Shown here: piece by piece, positions 8,860 to 16,042 of the stretch
How positions within the stretch are numbered: the first letter of the stretch is position 1
Layout of the letters: each line of letters begins with the position of its first letter
Source: Mucilaginibacter arboris
GTDB taxonomy: Bacteria > Bacteroidota > Bacteroidia > Sphingobacteriales > Sphingobacteriaceae
DNA length: 64,000 nucleotides
NCBI RefSeq assembly: GCF_009754915.1
Contig: NZ_WPIK01000006.1
Span: 186,001-250,000, forward strand
Direction: 5' to 3'
Notes under the pieces: model-generated
The model's input: the letters and a program-made list of their open reading frames with translations, nothing else
Databases searched by the model: none
Told to the model about the DNA's origin: nothing
Made by a program: the position numbers and the translations under genes

Positions 8860-10203
8860 ATGAAAAAAAGCTTACTTGCGCTGGCGTTCTTGTTTTTAAT
8901 GACCGGCACACATGCACAAACAAACAGCTATCAACCCTCGCCCCAAAATACAGCAGCCAGAAAATGGTTTACCGATGCAAAATATGGCCTGTTTATCCAT
9001 TGGGGCCCGTTTAGCATTCCGGGTTCGGGCGAATGGGTGATGAACAACAGGAACATCACCGTAAAAAATTATACCCGGCTGGAGCGTTTTTTTAACCCAG
9101 TTGATTTTAACGCAGCCAACTGGGTAAGCCTGGCCAGGCAGGGCGGCATGAAATACATTACTTTAATTACCCGTCACCACGACGGGTTTAGTATGTGGGA
9201 TACCAGGTATTCTGATTTTAATATCATGCAAACGCCTTACAAAAAGGATATTGTAAAGCAAATGGCCGATGAGTGCCATAAACAAGGTGTTAAACTTTTT
9301 TTATATTACTCGCTGCTGGATTGGAGAAGGGACGATTACCAATATTGGACGGGCAGGACCGGCAAAGGCACCGGACGGACAGAAAGAGGCAACTGGAACG
9401 ATTATATTACCTTTATGAAAAACCAGTTAACAGAACTTTTAACAAATTATGGTACCATCGGCGGGATTTGGTTTGATGGTTACTGGGACCAGATGGACGA
9501 GGAAGGTAAAGACCGGAAAGATAATGACACGCGCGTTGACTGGCATATCCGTGAAATTTACGACCTGATCCACCGGCTGCAACCGCAATGCCTAATTGGC
9601 AATAACCACCACATGTCGCCTTTACCTGGCGAGGATTTTCAAATGTTTGAACAGGATGTGCCCGGCGAAAATACAAGCGGGTTAAGTTTTCAAAAAATCT
9701 CCGGCCTTCCGCTGGAAACCTGCGCCACCATTAATAACAGTTGGGGGTTTAACCTTACAGACACTACCTATAAAACACCGGCACAGCTCGTTAACCTTTT
9801 GGTAAGATCGGCAGGTAACGGGGGCAATCTTTTACTTAATATTGGCCCTATGCCTAACGGCGAGATCCAGCAGGAATTTCAGGACCGCATTAATTGGATG
9901 GGCGCCTGGTTAAAAACATATGGCGAAAGCATTTATCAAACCAAAGGCGGTTTCCTCAGGCCGCAAAAATGGGGCTGTTTAACGCAGGCATCCGGAAAAG
10001 TATATGTGCACCCTTTAAATCCCGAAGGGAACAGCCTTACCCTGGAAAGCTTTCCTTATAAACAAATCAAAAAGGCTTATCTGCTTAAAACAAAGCAGCC
10101 TGTAAAAGCTGAGCTCAAAAATAAAAAATTACTGCTAACGGTACAGCAGCCCACAGCAGAAGACCCTGACCAGGTAATTGTACTGGAAGTTGGAAATAAA
10201 TAA
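8860..10203 (+). CDS. Alpha-L-fucosidase, GH29
   Basis: The 447-residue protein has a Sec signal peptide ending in THAQ (about residue 20). It then has the GH29 barrel: KYGLFIHWGPFSIPG, ITRHHDGFSMWDT, and the nucleophile Asp206 in GGIWFDGYWD. The C-terminal part is beta-rich. GH29 enzymes release alpha-linked L-fucose from glycans by a retaining mechanism. The protein is likely periplasmic or outer-membrane associated. It stands alone between two copies of the same composite repeat (8529-8835 and 10280-10690), which might reflect transfer or repeat spread on both sides. Length is typical for the family. Confidence 0.93.
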   Translation: MKKSLLALAFLFLMTGTHAQTNSYQPSPQNTAARKWFTDAKYGLFIHWGPFSIPGSGEWVMNNRNITVKNYTRLERFFNPVDFNAANWVSLARQGGMKYITLITRHHDGFSMWDTRYSDFNIMQTPYKKDIVKQMADECHKQGVKLFLYYSLLDWRRDDYQYWTGRTGKGTGRTERGNWNDYITFMKNQLTELLTNYGTIGGIWFDGYWDQMDEEGKDRKDNDTRVDWHIREIYDLIHRLQPQCLIGNNHHMSPLPGEDFQMFEQDVPGENTSGLSFQKISGLPLETCATINNSWGFNLTDTTYKTPAQLVNLLVRSAGNGGNLLLNIGPMPNGEIQQEFQDRINWMGAWLKTYGESIYQTKGGFLRPQKWGCLTQASGKVYVHPLNPEGNSLTLESFPYKQIKKAYLLKTKQPVKAELKNKKLLLTVQQPTAEDPDQVIVLEVGNK

Positions 10204-10279
10204 CCCGGGTTTAAGATGAAGTTGGGATTTTGGAAGAATGCTGCCCTTTAAGGCCTATAACTTTTATACCACACTAATT

Positions 10280-10690
10280 TTTTGCCTGTAAAAGAAGCAT
10301 TGTTAAGTGAATAAATTTTTTAGTGGGATTAGAAATCCACAGCTGCTGGACCGGGTTGCAAACCCGGACCAGCAGCTGAGTTCAGGATCGAATACGAAGC
10401 TACAATTGCCATGGCCTTTAGGCCGTGGTTGTATGTAGTTTCAAAATTGGCTTTAGCCAAACCGCTTTTAAAAACGAAATACAATTAAAAACTATATTTT
10501 ACAAATTCGTTTTGGCTAAAGCCGATCCTTTCTATTCCAATCCACGGCCTAAAGGCCGCGGCAATTGAAACTAATCATATTTATGTTTCTGATGCTTCTT
10601 TTATCTCTCTAAAAAACCGTAAGCATTTAATTTTTGATTTTGTCTAAATTATGCAAACAACAACTTTTATAGGGTAAAAGAAGCATTGCC
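10280..10690. repeat. Composite repeat with BIME-like palindromes, downstream of the fucosidase
   Basis: The gap 10204-10781 contains a second copy of the composite element. 12-mers are at 10289-10300 (+), 10592-10603 (-) and 10675-10686 (+). An 18-bp palindrome with one mismatch lies at 10340-10378 (CAGCTGCTGG arms). Between them is an inverted pair of RAYT-type REPs: GGCCTTTAGGCC (10403-10428 with flanks), GGCTTTAGCC (10449-10458), then GGCTAAAGCC (10514-10523) and GGCCTAAAGGCC (10542-10567 with flanks). Confidence 0.75.
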
Positions 10691-10731
10691 GTTTTTTGTA
10701 TAAACATAAACTACTCTAAATTAAACAGCTA

Positions 10732-10790
10732 CAATTGCCATGGCCTTTAGTCCTTGGTTTTTGAAGTTAATACAGCTGGCTTTAGGCAAA
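10732..10790. repeat. REP palindrome at the 3' end of the RAYT gene
   Basis: A degenerate copy of CAATTGCCATGGCCTTTAG (10732-10757) is followed by GGCTTTAGGC. The transposase stop codon lies inside the second palindrome, a typical intimate arrangement of RAYT genes with their REPs. Confidence 0.65.
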
Positions 10791-11216
10791 ACCTTTTTGA
10801 AAATGATGCGCTTCAAGAAACTCCTCATATTCTTGAGCAAACGTTTTCTTTTGGTGATGCGTTTCCTGGTTTGCAATGTAAGCCCTTACTTTATCTATGG
10901 CAGAATAACTTACAGATAAGGCAATGTATTTGTCCTGCCATTCAAATTTACTTTTAACCAGGTTTTGTTTGTTTGCCCAAAAAGAAGATTCTCCTTTGAT
11001 CAGCATCGCTGCTTTGGCAATTGTTTGTTCTTTACCGAGGGAAACAAGCAAATGGACATGATCGGAAACACAATTTAGGGTATCAATAAAAATTTCTTTT
11101 TTGATACTATTTGCTTTAATATGTTGCAATAATAAAGGCTTCAACGGTTTCGTAATTAAAGGTTCACGGTTTTTGGTTGCCCAGATGAAATGTATCAATA
11201 CTTTAGTGTATGGCAT
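10782..11216 (-). CDS. REP-associated tyrosine transposase (IS200-like Y1 family)
   Basis: This 144-residue HUH transposase carries His53 and His55 in SDHVHLLV and a likely catalytic Tyr113 in RAYIANQ, in the order expected for Y1_Tnp proteins. Y1 enzymes cut and rejoin single-stranded DNA at hairpin sequences. RAYT members are thought to move or maintain REP palindromes rather than a classical IS. The gene is bracketed by GGCCTAAAGGCC and GGCTAAAGCC palindromes at both ends. Related palindrome pairs lie at 10403-10567, 12893-13107 and 44007-44224, so it may act on all of these in trans. The frame is intact. Confidence 0.88.
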   Translation of the reverse strand: MPYTKVLIHFIWATKNREPLITKPLKPLLLQHIKANSIKKEIFIDTLNCVSDHVHLLVSLGKEQTIAKAAMLIKGESSFWANKQNLVKSKFEWQDKYIALSVSYSAIDKVRAYIANQETHHQKKTFAQEYEEFLEAHHFQKGFA

Positions 11217-11230
11217 GTCAGTTTGTTTTT

Positions 11231-11366
11231 GGCTAAAGCCTATAACTATTCCTTCAATCCACGGCCTAAAGGCCGTGGCAATTGAAACATACTTCTTTTA
11301 TCCCGATGCTTCCCACTTTTTCCTTTACCAAATTGAAGGAGCGGCAATTGAAACATACTTCTTTTA
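11231..11366. repeat. REP palindromes and tandem 12-mers upstream of the RAYT gene
   Basis: GGCTAAAGCC (11231-11240) and CCACGGCCTAAAGGCCGTGG (11259-11278) are followed by two tandem copies of the unit CAATTGAAAC then ATACTTCTTTTA (12-mers at 11289-11300 and 11355-11366), 66 bp apart. The spacer is unrelated to known genes. Confidence 0.7.
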
Positions 11367-11378
11367 TCCCCTAAATTT

Positions 11379-12455
11379 TTACTTATGCTGATGCTTCGCA
11401 CGATCATACTGCACCGGCCAGGAAACATCCACGCCTAACTGTTGTGCGGCATGCAGCGGGAAATAAGGATCGCGCAAAGATTCGCGGGCAATCAAGATCA
11501 GATCAGCCTGTCCTTTTGCTACAATTTCTTCCATTTGTGCGGCTTCGGTAATTAAACCAACAGCCCCGGTTAAAATGCCGGTTTCTTTTTTGATCTGCTC
11601 TGCAAAAGGAACCTGGTACCCCGGGCCAATATTAATTTTTTGCCAGGAAACCAATCCGCCGGAGGAACAATCGATCAGGTCAACACCTTTTTCTTTTAAA
11701 ATAGCTGAAAGTTTTACCGATTCTTCTGCTGTCCAGCCGCCTTCTGCCCAGTCTGTAGCAGAAATACGTACAAATAAAGGCAGATCAGCAGGCCAGATTT
11801 CCTGCACCGCAGCCGTAACTTCTAACAAAAAACGGATCCGGTTTTCAAAAGGGCCGCCGTACTGATCTGTTCGCTGATTAGACAAAGGCGACAAAAACTG
11901 ATGCAGCAAATAACCATGTGCGGCGTGCAATTCAATCACTTTAAAACCAACTTCGATTGATCTTCTGGTTGCTTCTTTAAAATCGTTAATTACTTTGGCA
12001 ATGCCAGTTTCGTCTAAAGCAATCGGTGCTTCCGTACCTTCTTTATATGGAATTGCACTTGGTGCTACTGTTTGCCAGCCTTCTGATTCGCTGCTTGGTA
12101 TCAATGCGCTGCCTTTCCAGGGAGATTGGTGACTGGCTTTTCTGCCGGCATGTGCTAATTGAACACCTGTAATCGAACCATGTTCATGGATAAAATCCAC
12201 AATCTTTTTTAGCTCGGTAATATGTTCATCTTTCCACAAACCCAAATCATCCGGTGTAATCCTGGCTTCAGGAGAAACTGCAGTAGCTTCGGTAATAATC
12301 AAACCAGCGCCGCCAACAGCACGGCTGCCCAGGTGTACCAAATGCCAGTCGTTGGCAAAACCGTCTTCGCTGGAATATTCGCACATGGGCGAAATAGCAA
12401 TTCGGTTTTTAAGTTCTATACTTTTTATTTTTAACGGTTTAAACAGTTCGGCCAT
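11379..12455 (-). CDS. Old yellow enzyme family NADH:flavin oxidoreductase (YqjM-like)
   Basis: This 358-residue FMN-dependent ene-reductase has the YqjM-group N-terminus with Cys25 in ISPMCEYSS, a His pair region ELHAAHGYLLHQFLSP and the arrangement SNQRTDQYGG. Such enzymes reduce activated C=C bonds using NAD(P)H and are linked to detoxification of electrophiles. It is cytosolic with no signal peptide. A 12-mer variant (12457-12468) lies directly against the start codon, reading GATAAAAGAAGTATC then ATG, so it forms the 5' leader of this mRNA. Downstream are the RAYT repeats. Length is normal. Confidence 0.9.
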   Translation of the reverse strand: MAELFKPLKIKSIELKNRIAISPMCEYSSEDGFANDWHLVHLGSRAVGGAGLIITEATAVSPEARITPDDLGLWKDEHITELKKIVDFIHEHGSITGVQLAHAGRKASHQSPWKGSALIPSSESEGWQTVAPSAIPYKEGTEAPIALDETGIAKVINDFKEATRRSIEVGFKVIELHAAHGYLLHQFLSPLSNQRTDQYGGPFENRIRFLLEVTAAVQEIWPADLPLFVRISATDWAEGGWTAEESVKLSAILKEKGVDLIDCSSGGLVSWQKINIGPGYQVPFAEQIKKETGILTGAVGLITEAAQMEEIVAKGQADLILIARESLRDPYFPLHAAQQLGVDVSWPVQYDRAKHQHK

Positions 12456-12610
12456 GATACTTCTTTTATCGGTAAATTATTTATACAAACAACGCATCTG
12501 CTGCTTACGGGTTTGTAACGATAGTACCTCGTAACAGAAATAATTGATTTTACTATCAATAAAACCACAAAAGCTTTAAAAGCTTCTTATCAGAGTCCTT
12601 ATATTTTTTG

Positions 12611-12618
12611 TAATTTTG
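12611..12618 (+). promoter_or_regulatory. Candidate -7 box upstream of the DUF433 gene
   Basis: TAATTTTG matches TAnnTTTG and lies 19 nt before the ATG at 12638. No good -33 element is seen. Confidence 0.35.
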
Positions 12619-12637
12619 ATACCAACCAAACAAAACG

Positions 12638-12877
12638 ATGAATTACGGTGCAATTAATATTGACACGGAAACGATGGGCGGAACACCCGTTTTTACCGGA
12701 ACAAGAGTACCCATCCAGGCACTGTTCGATTATATTGAAACAGGAGAAACTTTAGATGAGTTCCTGGAAAACTTTCCGTCAGTTAAAAAAGAGCTTGCTC
12801 TTCAAGTGCTTAAAATGGCCAGTAAAACGTTAACATCTGAAAAATTATTAAGAGCGTGTTTAAAATTTATTCCGTAA
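12638..12877 (+). CDS. DUF433 (VapB45-like) antitoxin, C-terminus replaced by a repeat
   Basis: This 79-residue protein has the DUF433 pattern (GGTPVFTGTRVPIQALFDYIETGETLDEFLENFPSV), a small winged-helix antitoxin family usually paired with a PIN-like DUF5615 toxin. No toxin gene follows. From about 12855 the coding sequence runs into a repeat element whose other copy at 43976 is non-coding (shared GTGTTTAAAATTTATTCCGT). The last residues, CLKFIP, are therefore repeat-encoded. I infer that element insertion cut the gene and separated or removed the toxin. The core fold may still be intact. Confidence 0.75.
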   Translation: MNYGAINIDTETMGGTPVFTGTRVPIQALFDYIETGETLDEFLENFPSVKKELALQVLKMASKTLTSEKLLRACLKFIP

Positions 12878-13172
12878 TTTTTTATATGCTTCTTTTTTTG
12901 GCTAAAGCCGCTACCGGTGTTTATACAACCCACGGCCTGAAGGCCGTGGCAATTTTAAAGCTTGGTTTTACGACAGAACTTTGTTTACTAATGCTGAATT
13001 GGCCCTATGCAAACAGAACGTTGCATTCATGTTCAAATGCGGTTGCCGCGGCCTTCAGGCCGTGGATAAAGGATAACCGATAACAGGCTTTAGCCAAAAA
13101 AACAAAACATTTAAAAAATATGGTATAAAAGAAGCATCAAACAAAAGGACAAAATTTAAACAGGCCATTTAG
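12855..13172. repeat. About 318-bp palindromic element, copy A
   Basis: This shares most of its length with 43976-44286. Ends are inverted: GTTTAAAATTT near 12858 and AAATTTAAACAGG near 13153. Inside, from both sides toward the centre, are a 12-mer variant (12886-12897), GGCTAAAGCC, a GGCCTGAAGGCC REP, then GGCCTTCAGGCC, GGCTTTAGCC and a 12-mer (13126-13137). It fills most of the gap 12878-13267. The rest of the gap (13173-13267) shows nothing I can name. It looks like a non-autonomous element mobilised by a RAYT or similar enzyme. Confidence 0.75.
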
Positions 13173-13267
13173 TGAAAATTTTGTTTGATAGAAAAAGTAA
13201 GGTTGCTTTTAAAAAGCGGTAACCTGCCAAAGATCATGATAGTTTCAGTCAACGATCTGTAAACATC

Positions 13268-14017
13268 CTACAAATCCACCTTCGGAAAATGTATCTCATA
13301 TTTCTCCAGCTCCTGTACAATTTCATTTAAAATAGCATAGTTTTTATACCACTTTTTATCTGCAGGAATAATTTTCCAGGGTGCAGCCTCAGAACAACGG
13401 TCGAAAATATCTTCATAAACCTTGGCAAATTCATCATGTTTGCTAATTGCTGCGATGTCTTCCTTTTGGTATTTCCAGCGTTTGTATTCGTTGGTTTTAC
13501 GTTCCTGCAATTTTTCAACCTGTTTATCATGGGAAATATGCAGGTAAAATTTCATTAGTATCGTATTGTTTCTTACCAAACCTGCTTCAAAACAGTTAAT
13601 CTCTTCGCAACGAGCTTTAATTAGTTTATCGTCGGCCAGCTTTTCAACCGTTGGGACCAGTATATCTTCATATTGCGAACGGTTAAAAATCTGGATCATG
13701 CCTTTTTCGGGACATTCTTTGCTGATCCGCCACAAAAAATGATGGGCAAGTTCTTCTTCTGTTGGTGCTTTAAATGATTTTACCCGACAACCAGCAGGAT
13801 TAACACCCGAAAAAACATGTTTTACCGCACTGTCTTTCCCGGAAGCATCCATCCCCTGTAAAATAATCAGCACATCATACTTTTTTTGTGCATATAATTT
13901 ATTCTGTATTTCTGCCAGTTCTCTGCTTAGCTTTTTACTTGCCTCTAACGCTTCTTCTTTGGTTATTTTTTCTTTGGGAGAAGTAGAAATATCTGCCAGT
14001 TTTATTTTTTTGCTCAT
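13268..14017 (-). CDS. ppk2: Polyphosphate kinase 2 family protein
   Basis: The 249-residue protein shows the PPK2 core: Walker A GMDASGKD (residues ~55-62), the lid region FNRSQYEDILVP and Walker B-like motif before it. PPK2 enzymes transfer phosphate between polyphosphate and nucleotides; subclass cannot be assigned safely. I chose the ATG at 14017 because a longer frame would overlap the upstream binding-protein gene. The stop codon of that gene is the TAA of a 12-mer variant (TAAAAAAAGCAT, 14019-14030), which sits 1 nt before this ATG. The two genes are thus tightly coupled. Confidence 0.87.
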   Translation of the reverse strand: MSKKIKLADISTSPKEKITKEEALEASKKLSRELAEIQNKLYAQKKYDVLIILQGMDASGKDSAVKHVFSGVNPAGCRVKSFKAPTEEELAHHFLWRISKECPEKGMIQIFNRSQYEDILVPTVEKLADDKLIKARCEEINCFEAGLVRNNTILMKFYLHISHDKQVEKLQERKTNEYKRWKYQKEDIAAISKHDEFAKVYEDIFDRCSEAAPWKIIPADKKWYKNYAILNEIVQELEKYEIHFPKVDL

Positions 14018-14027
14018 GATGCTTTTT

Positions 14028-14954
14028 TTACAGGCTGAATTTGATCCAGCCTTCTCCTTCATAACCAAAAATAAACTGTTTTGGATTGATTATTTCTGCT
14101 AATATTTCCACCGAATCTACAATCCGCGGGCCGGAACGGTTAAAATACTGGTTGCGATCTGCAATAAACAGCTTATCGTTCTTTATCGCCTGCAAATCAT
14201 TAAAATGAGGTAATTCTAATAACGTGCCCATTTCTTTTAAAGTCCTTTCGATCGAAAAACCGCAAGGCATGATCACTACGATCTCTGGATCAGTGTGAAG
14301 CAGTTCAAGCCAATCAATGGCAGGCGAACGTTTTCCGCTTACCGCTAAAACTGATTGTCCGCCTGCAATTTCCACCATTTCCGGTGTCCAGTTTCCGGCC
14401 ATCATTAATGGTTCTATCCATTCTACACATGCAACCTTTGGTTTTTGGGTGATGAATTTGAGTTTGTGTTTAACCAAATTCATCCGTTCGTGCATACGGC
14501 CAGTTAAATCTGCTCCTCGATCCGGCACGCCTAAAATTTCGGATACTGTTTTTATATCGTTAAAAACAGCATTCACGTTATCCGGCTCCAAAGAAATAAT
14601 CGTTACCGGCCCATCCAGTAAATTTTCCAGGGCTTTTTCTACCTCGCTTAAACTTACAGCGCATACCTCGCATTGTGTTTGAGTGATGATGACGTCCGGT
14701 TTTAAACTTTTAATCAGTTCTCGATCTATTTGATAAAAAGAAAGTGCGTCCGTTAAAATACCTTTTACTTGTTTATCAATTTCCAAACTACTCGCATGAG
14801 GATCAAGCATCGCAGAAGAACAAACCGGTAAATTTAAAATGGTTTCAGGATAATCACATTCATGCGAGCGGCCAACTAATTGGTCTTCTAAACCCAGTTC
14901 ACACACTATTTCAGTTCCGGCAGCCAGCAGGGAAATAATTCTTTTTTGATCCAC
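14028..14954 (-). CDS. BtuF-like ABC transporter substrate-binding protein
   Basis: The 308-residue protein belongs to the periplasmic-binding-protein-like group III (TroA/BtuF fold): RIISLLAAGTEIVCELGLEDQLVGRSHECDYP at the start and KPDVIITQTQCEVCAVS in the middle match 'cobalamin-binding protein' members. It has no signal peptide, which is common for this Bacteroidota subgroup and suggests a cytosolic role rather than import. No permease or ATPase gene lies nearby and no cobalamin riboswitch is visible in the 30-bp upstream gap. The stop codon overlaps a 12-mer variant placed directly before ppk2. Ligand assignment is uncertain. Confidence 0.75.
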   Translation of the reverse strand: MDQKRIISLLAAGTEIVCELGLEDQLVGRSHECDYPETILNLPVCSSAMLDPHASSLEIDKQVKGILTDALSFYQIDRELIKSLKPDVIITQTQCEVCAVSLSEVEKALENLLDGPVTIISLEPDNVNAVFNDIKTVSEILGVPDRGADLTGRMHERMNLVKHKLKFITQKPKVACVEWIEPLMMAGNWTPEMVEIAGGQSVLAVSGKRSPAIDWLELLHTDPEIVVIMPCGFSIERTLKEMGTLLELPHFNDLQAIKNDKLFIADRNQYFNRSGPRIVDSVEILAEIINPKQFIFGYEGEGWIKFSL

Positions 14955-14984
14955 TTATGATAAATTATAAATAGAATTACTATT

Positions 14985-15917
14985 TTATGATTGCCAAATA
15001 GATTGATCTTTCCAATCGACTGGAAAACCCATTGCAGCAGGATCTACAGTACAGTATTTTGATAACAGTATAAACAATTTCTTTTTGAAATTATTTGCAG
15101 GATTTACAGTTTGCAACAAATAAATTATCATTGATAGAATGTAGTATGTTTTATTATTGATAGTTGAAACCTTACCATTACGAGTATCAGTTGTAGTTGT
15201 AACAGTTAACCATTGAAGATATGGTTTTGCTGGCAAAGCAGGTGAAATGCTTAAAGTTTTATTCCATAATCTGGAATGATGTGCACAAATATTTCTTATA
15301 TAAACAATGCTATGCAACCATGAAGAAAATGTTGAATTATCTAACCCAAAGTGCTTAGCAATTGCTCTTTTCGATCTTCCAGGTTTAAGATTTTCGTATA
15401 AACTTGATAAAGAACCGAACGAAGAAATCTCCAATATCATCCATGATGGAGGCAATGGATTATTGTAATTAACTTTAAATGCTAATATAAAATCTTCTCT
15501 GCTTCTCCTGTATTCTTCCCTAAGTTTATCAATTGTACTATTAAACTTTTTAGGGTTAGAAAATAAGTTACTATCATCTATCCAAAATGCACCATACTGA
15601 TGTGCTAATATATATATCATCTTAGCTCTGATCGCAACTTCAATTTTCTCTAATTCAGAACTAACTAATTTTCTTAATTCTTTATCAAAACAATATAATT
15701 GAAAAGATTGGTTAAAAGAAGCATCTGGCTTAAAAACGTGGGAAGATTTAGGTTCTTGTAATAACGGATACCAATAACCGCTTAATCTGTAATAACTAAT
15801 GTTTTCTAATAAAAAAATAGCTTTTTGGTCGTCTTCGATAACAAGTCCTCGTTCTTTTAATTGCTGTAATTGGTCTTGAAATGATAGAGCCGGTTTTGTA
15901 TAAGGAACTCTCGGCAT
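14985..15917 (-). CDS. abiF: Abi_2 (AbiD/AbiF) family HEPN abortive-infection protein
   Basis: The 310-residue protein has the Abi_2 layout: N-terminal YTKPALSFQDQLQQLKERGLVIEDD and ISYYRLSGYWYPL, and a HEPN RNase motif R208-x4-H213 in RNICAHHSRLW. HEPN proteins of this group are RNA-cutting toxins used against phage, and they are related to the ancestor of Cas13 effectors. The gene is AT-richer than its neighbours, suggesting transfer. A short RNA with a pseudoknot and terminator lies directly upstream on the same strand (15923-15982), probably its antitoxin or attenuator. An exact 12-mer (15714-15725) lies inside, encoding DASFN. Confidence 0.88.
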   Translation of the reverse strand: MPRVPYTKPALSFQDQLQQLKERGLVIEDDQKAIFLLENISYYRLSGYWYPLLQEPKSSHVFKPDASFNQSFQLYCFDKELRKLVSSELEKIEVAIRAKMIYILAHQYGAFWIDDSNLFSNPKKFNSTIDKLREEYRRSREDFILAFKVNYNNPLPPSWMILEISSFGSLSSLYENLKPGRSKRAIAKHFGLDNSTFSSWLHSIVYIRNICAHHSRLWNKTLSISPALPAKPYLQWLTVTTTTDTRNGKVSTINNKTYYILSMIIYLLQTVNPANNFKKKLFILLSKYCTVDPAAMGFPVDWKDQSIWQS

Positions 15918-15922
15918 AAGTC

Positions 15923-15982
15923 AAAAAAAATGCCCACCCTGAGCGCGCTGATCTAACGAGAAGCGGGGTGAGCTTGTTAGTA
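15923..15982 (-). ncRNA. Candidate abiF-associated pseudoknot RNA with terminator
   Basis: On the minus strand a -7 box TATGTTTG (15990-15983) is followed within a few bases by CTAAC (15980-15976 complement of GTTAG). Then GCTCACCC (15973-15966), GTTAG (15957-15953) and GGGTGGGC (15939-15932) follow, then eight T (15930-15923). CTAAC pairs with GTTAG and GCTCACCC with GGGTGGGC (one G-U), in the interleaved order of an H-type pseudoknot. The second stem plus T-run is also a terminator. The RNA of about 57 nt ends 5 nt before the abiF ATG. I recall that a structured 'abiF RNA motif' has been reported upstream of abiF genes; identity needs a covariance-model search. Confidence 0.65.
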
Positions 15983-15990
15983 CAAACATA
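15983..15990 (-). promoter_or_regulatory. Candidate -7 box for the abiF-associated RNA
   Basis: The minus strand reads TATGTTTG, matching TAnnTTTG, so the start point would fall at the first base of pseudoknot stem 1. A TTG lies 23 nt upstream, slightly longer than the usual spacing. Confidence 0.5.
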
Positions 15991-16042
15991 CGTAATCTTC
16001 GAATTATAAAAAACAAGTATTTATACTGAAATTGCAGATTAT

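Noticed and set aside
12856-13083. 75-codon ORF after the DUF433 gene
   Set aside because: It lies wholly within the repeat element and is broken in the second copy of that element.
14955-14984. Possible cobalamin riboswitch upstream of the BtuF-like gene
   Set aside because: The gap is only 30 bp and AT-rich, with no B12-box.
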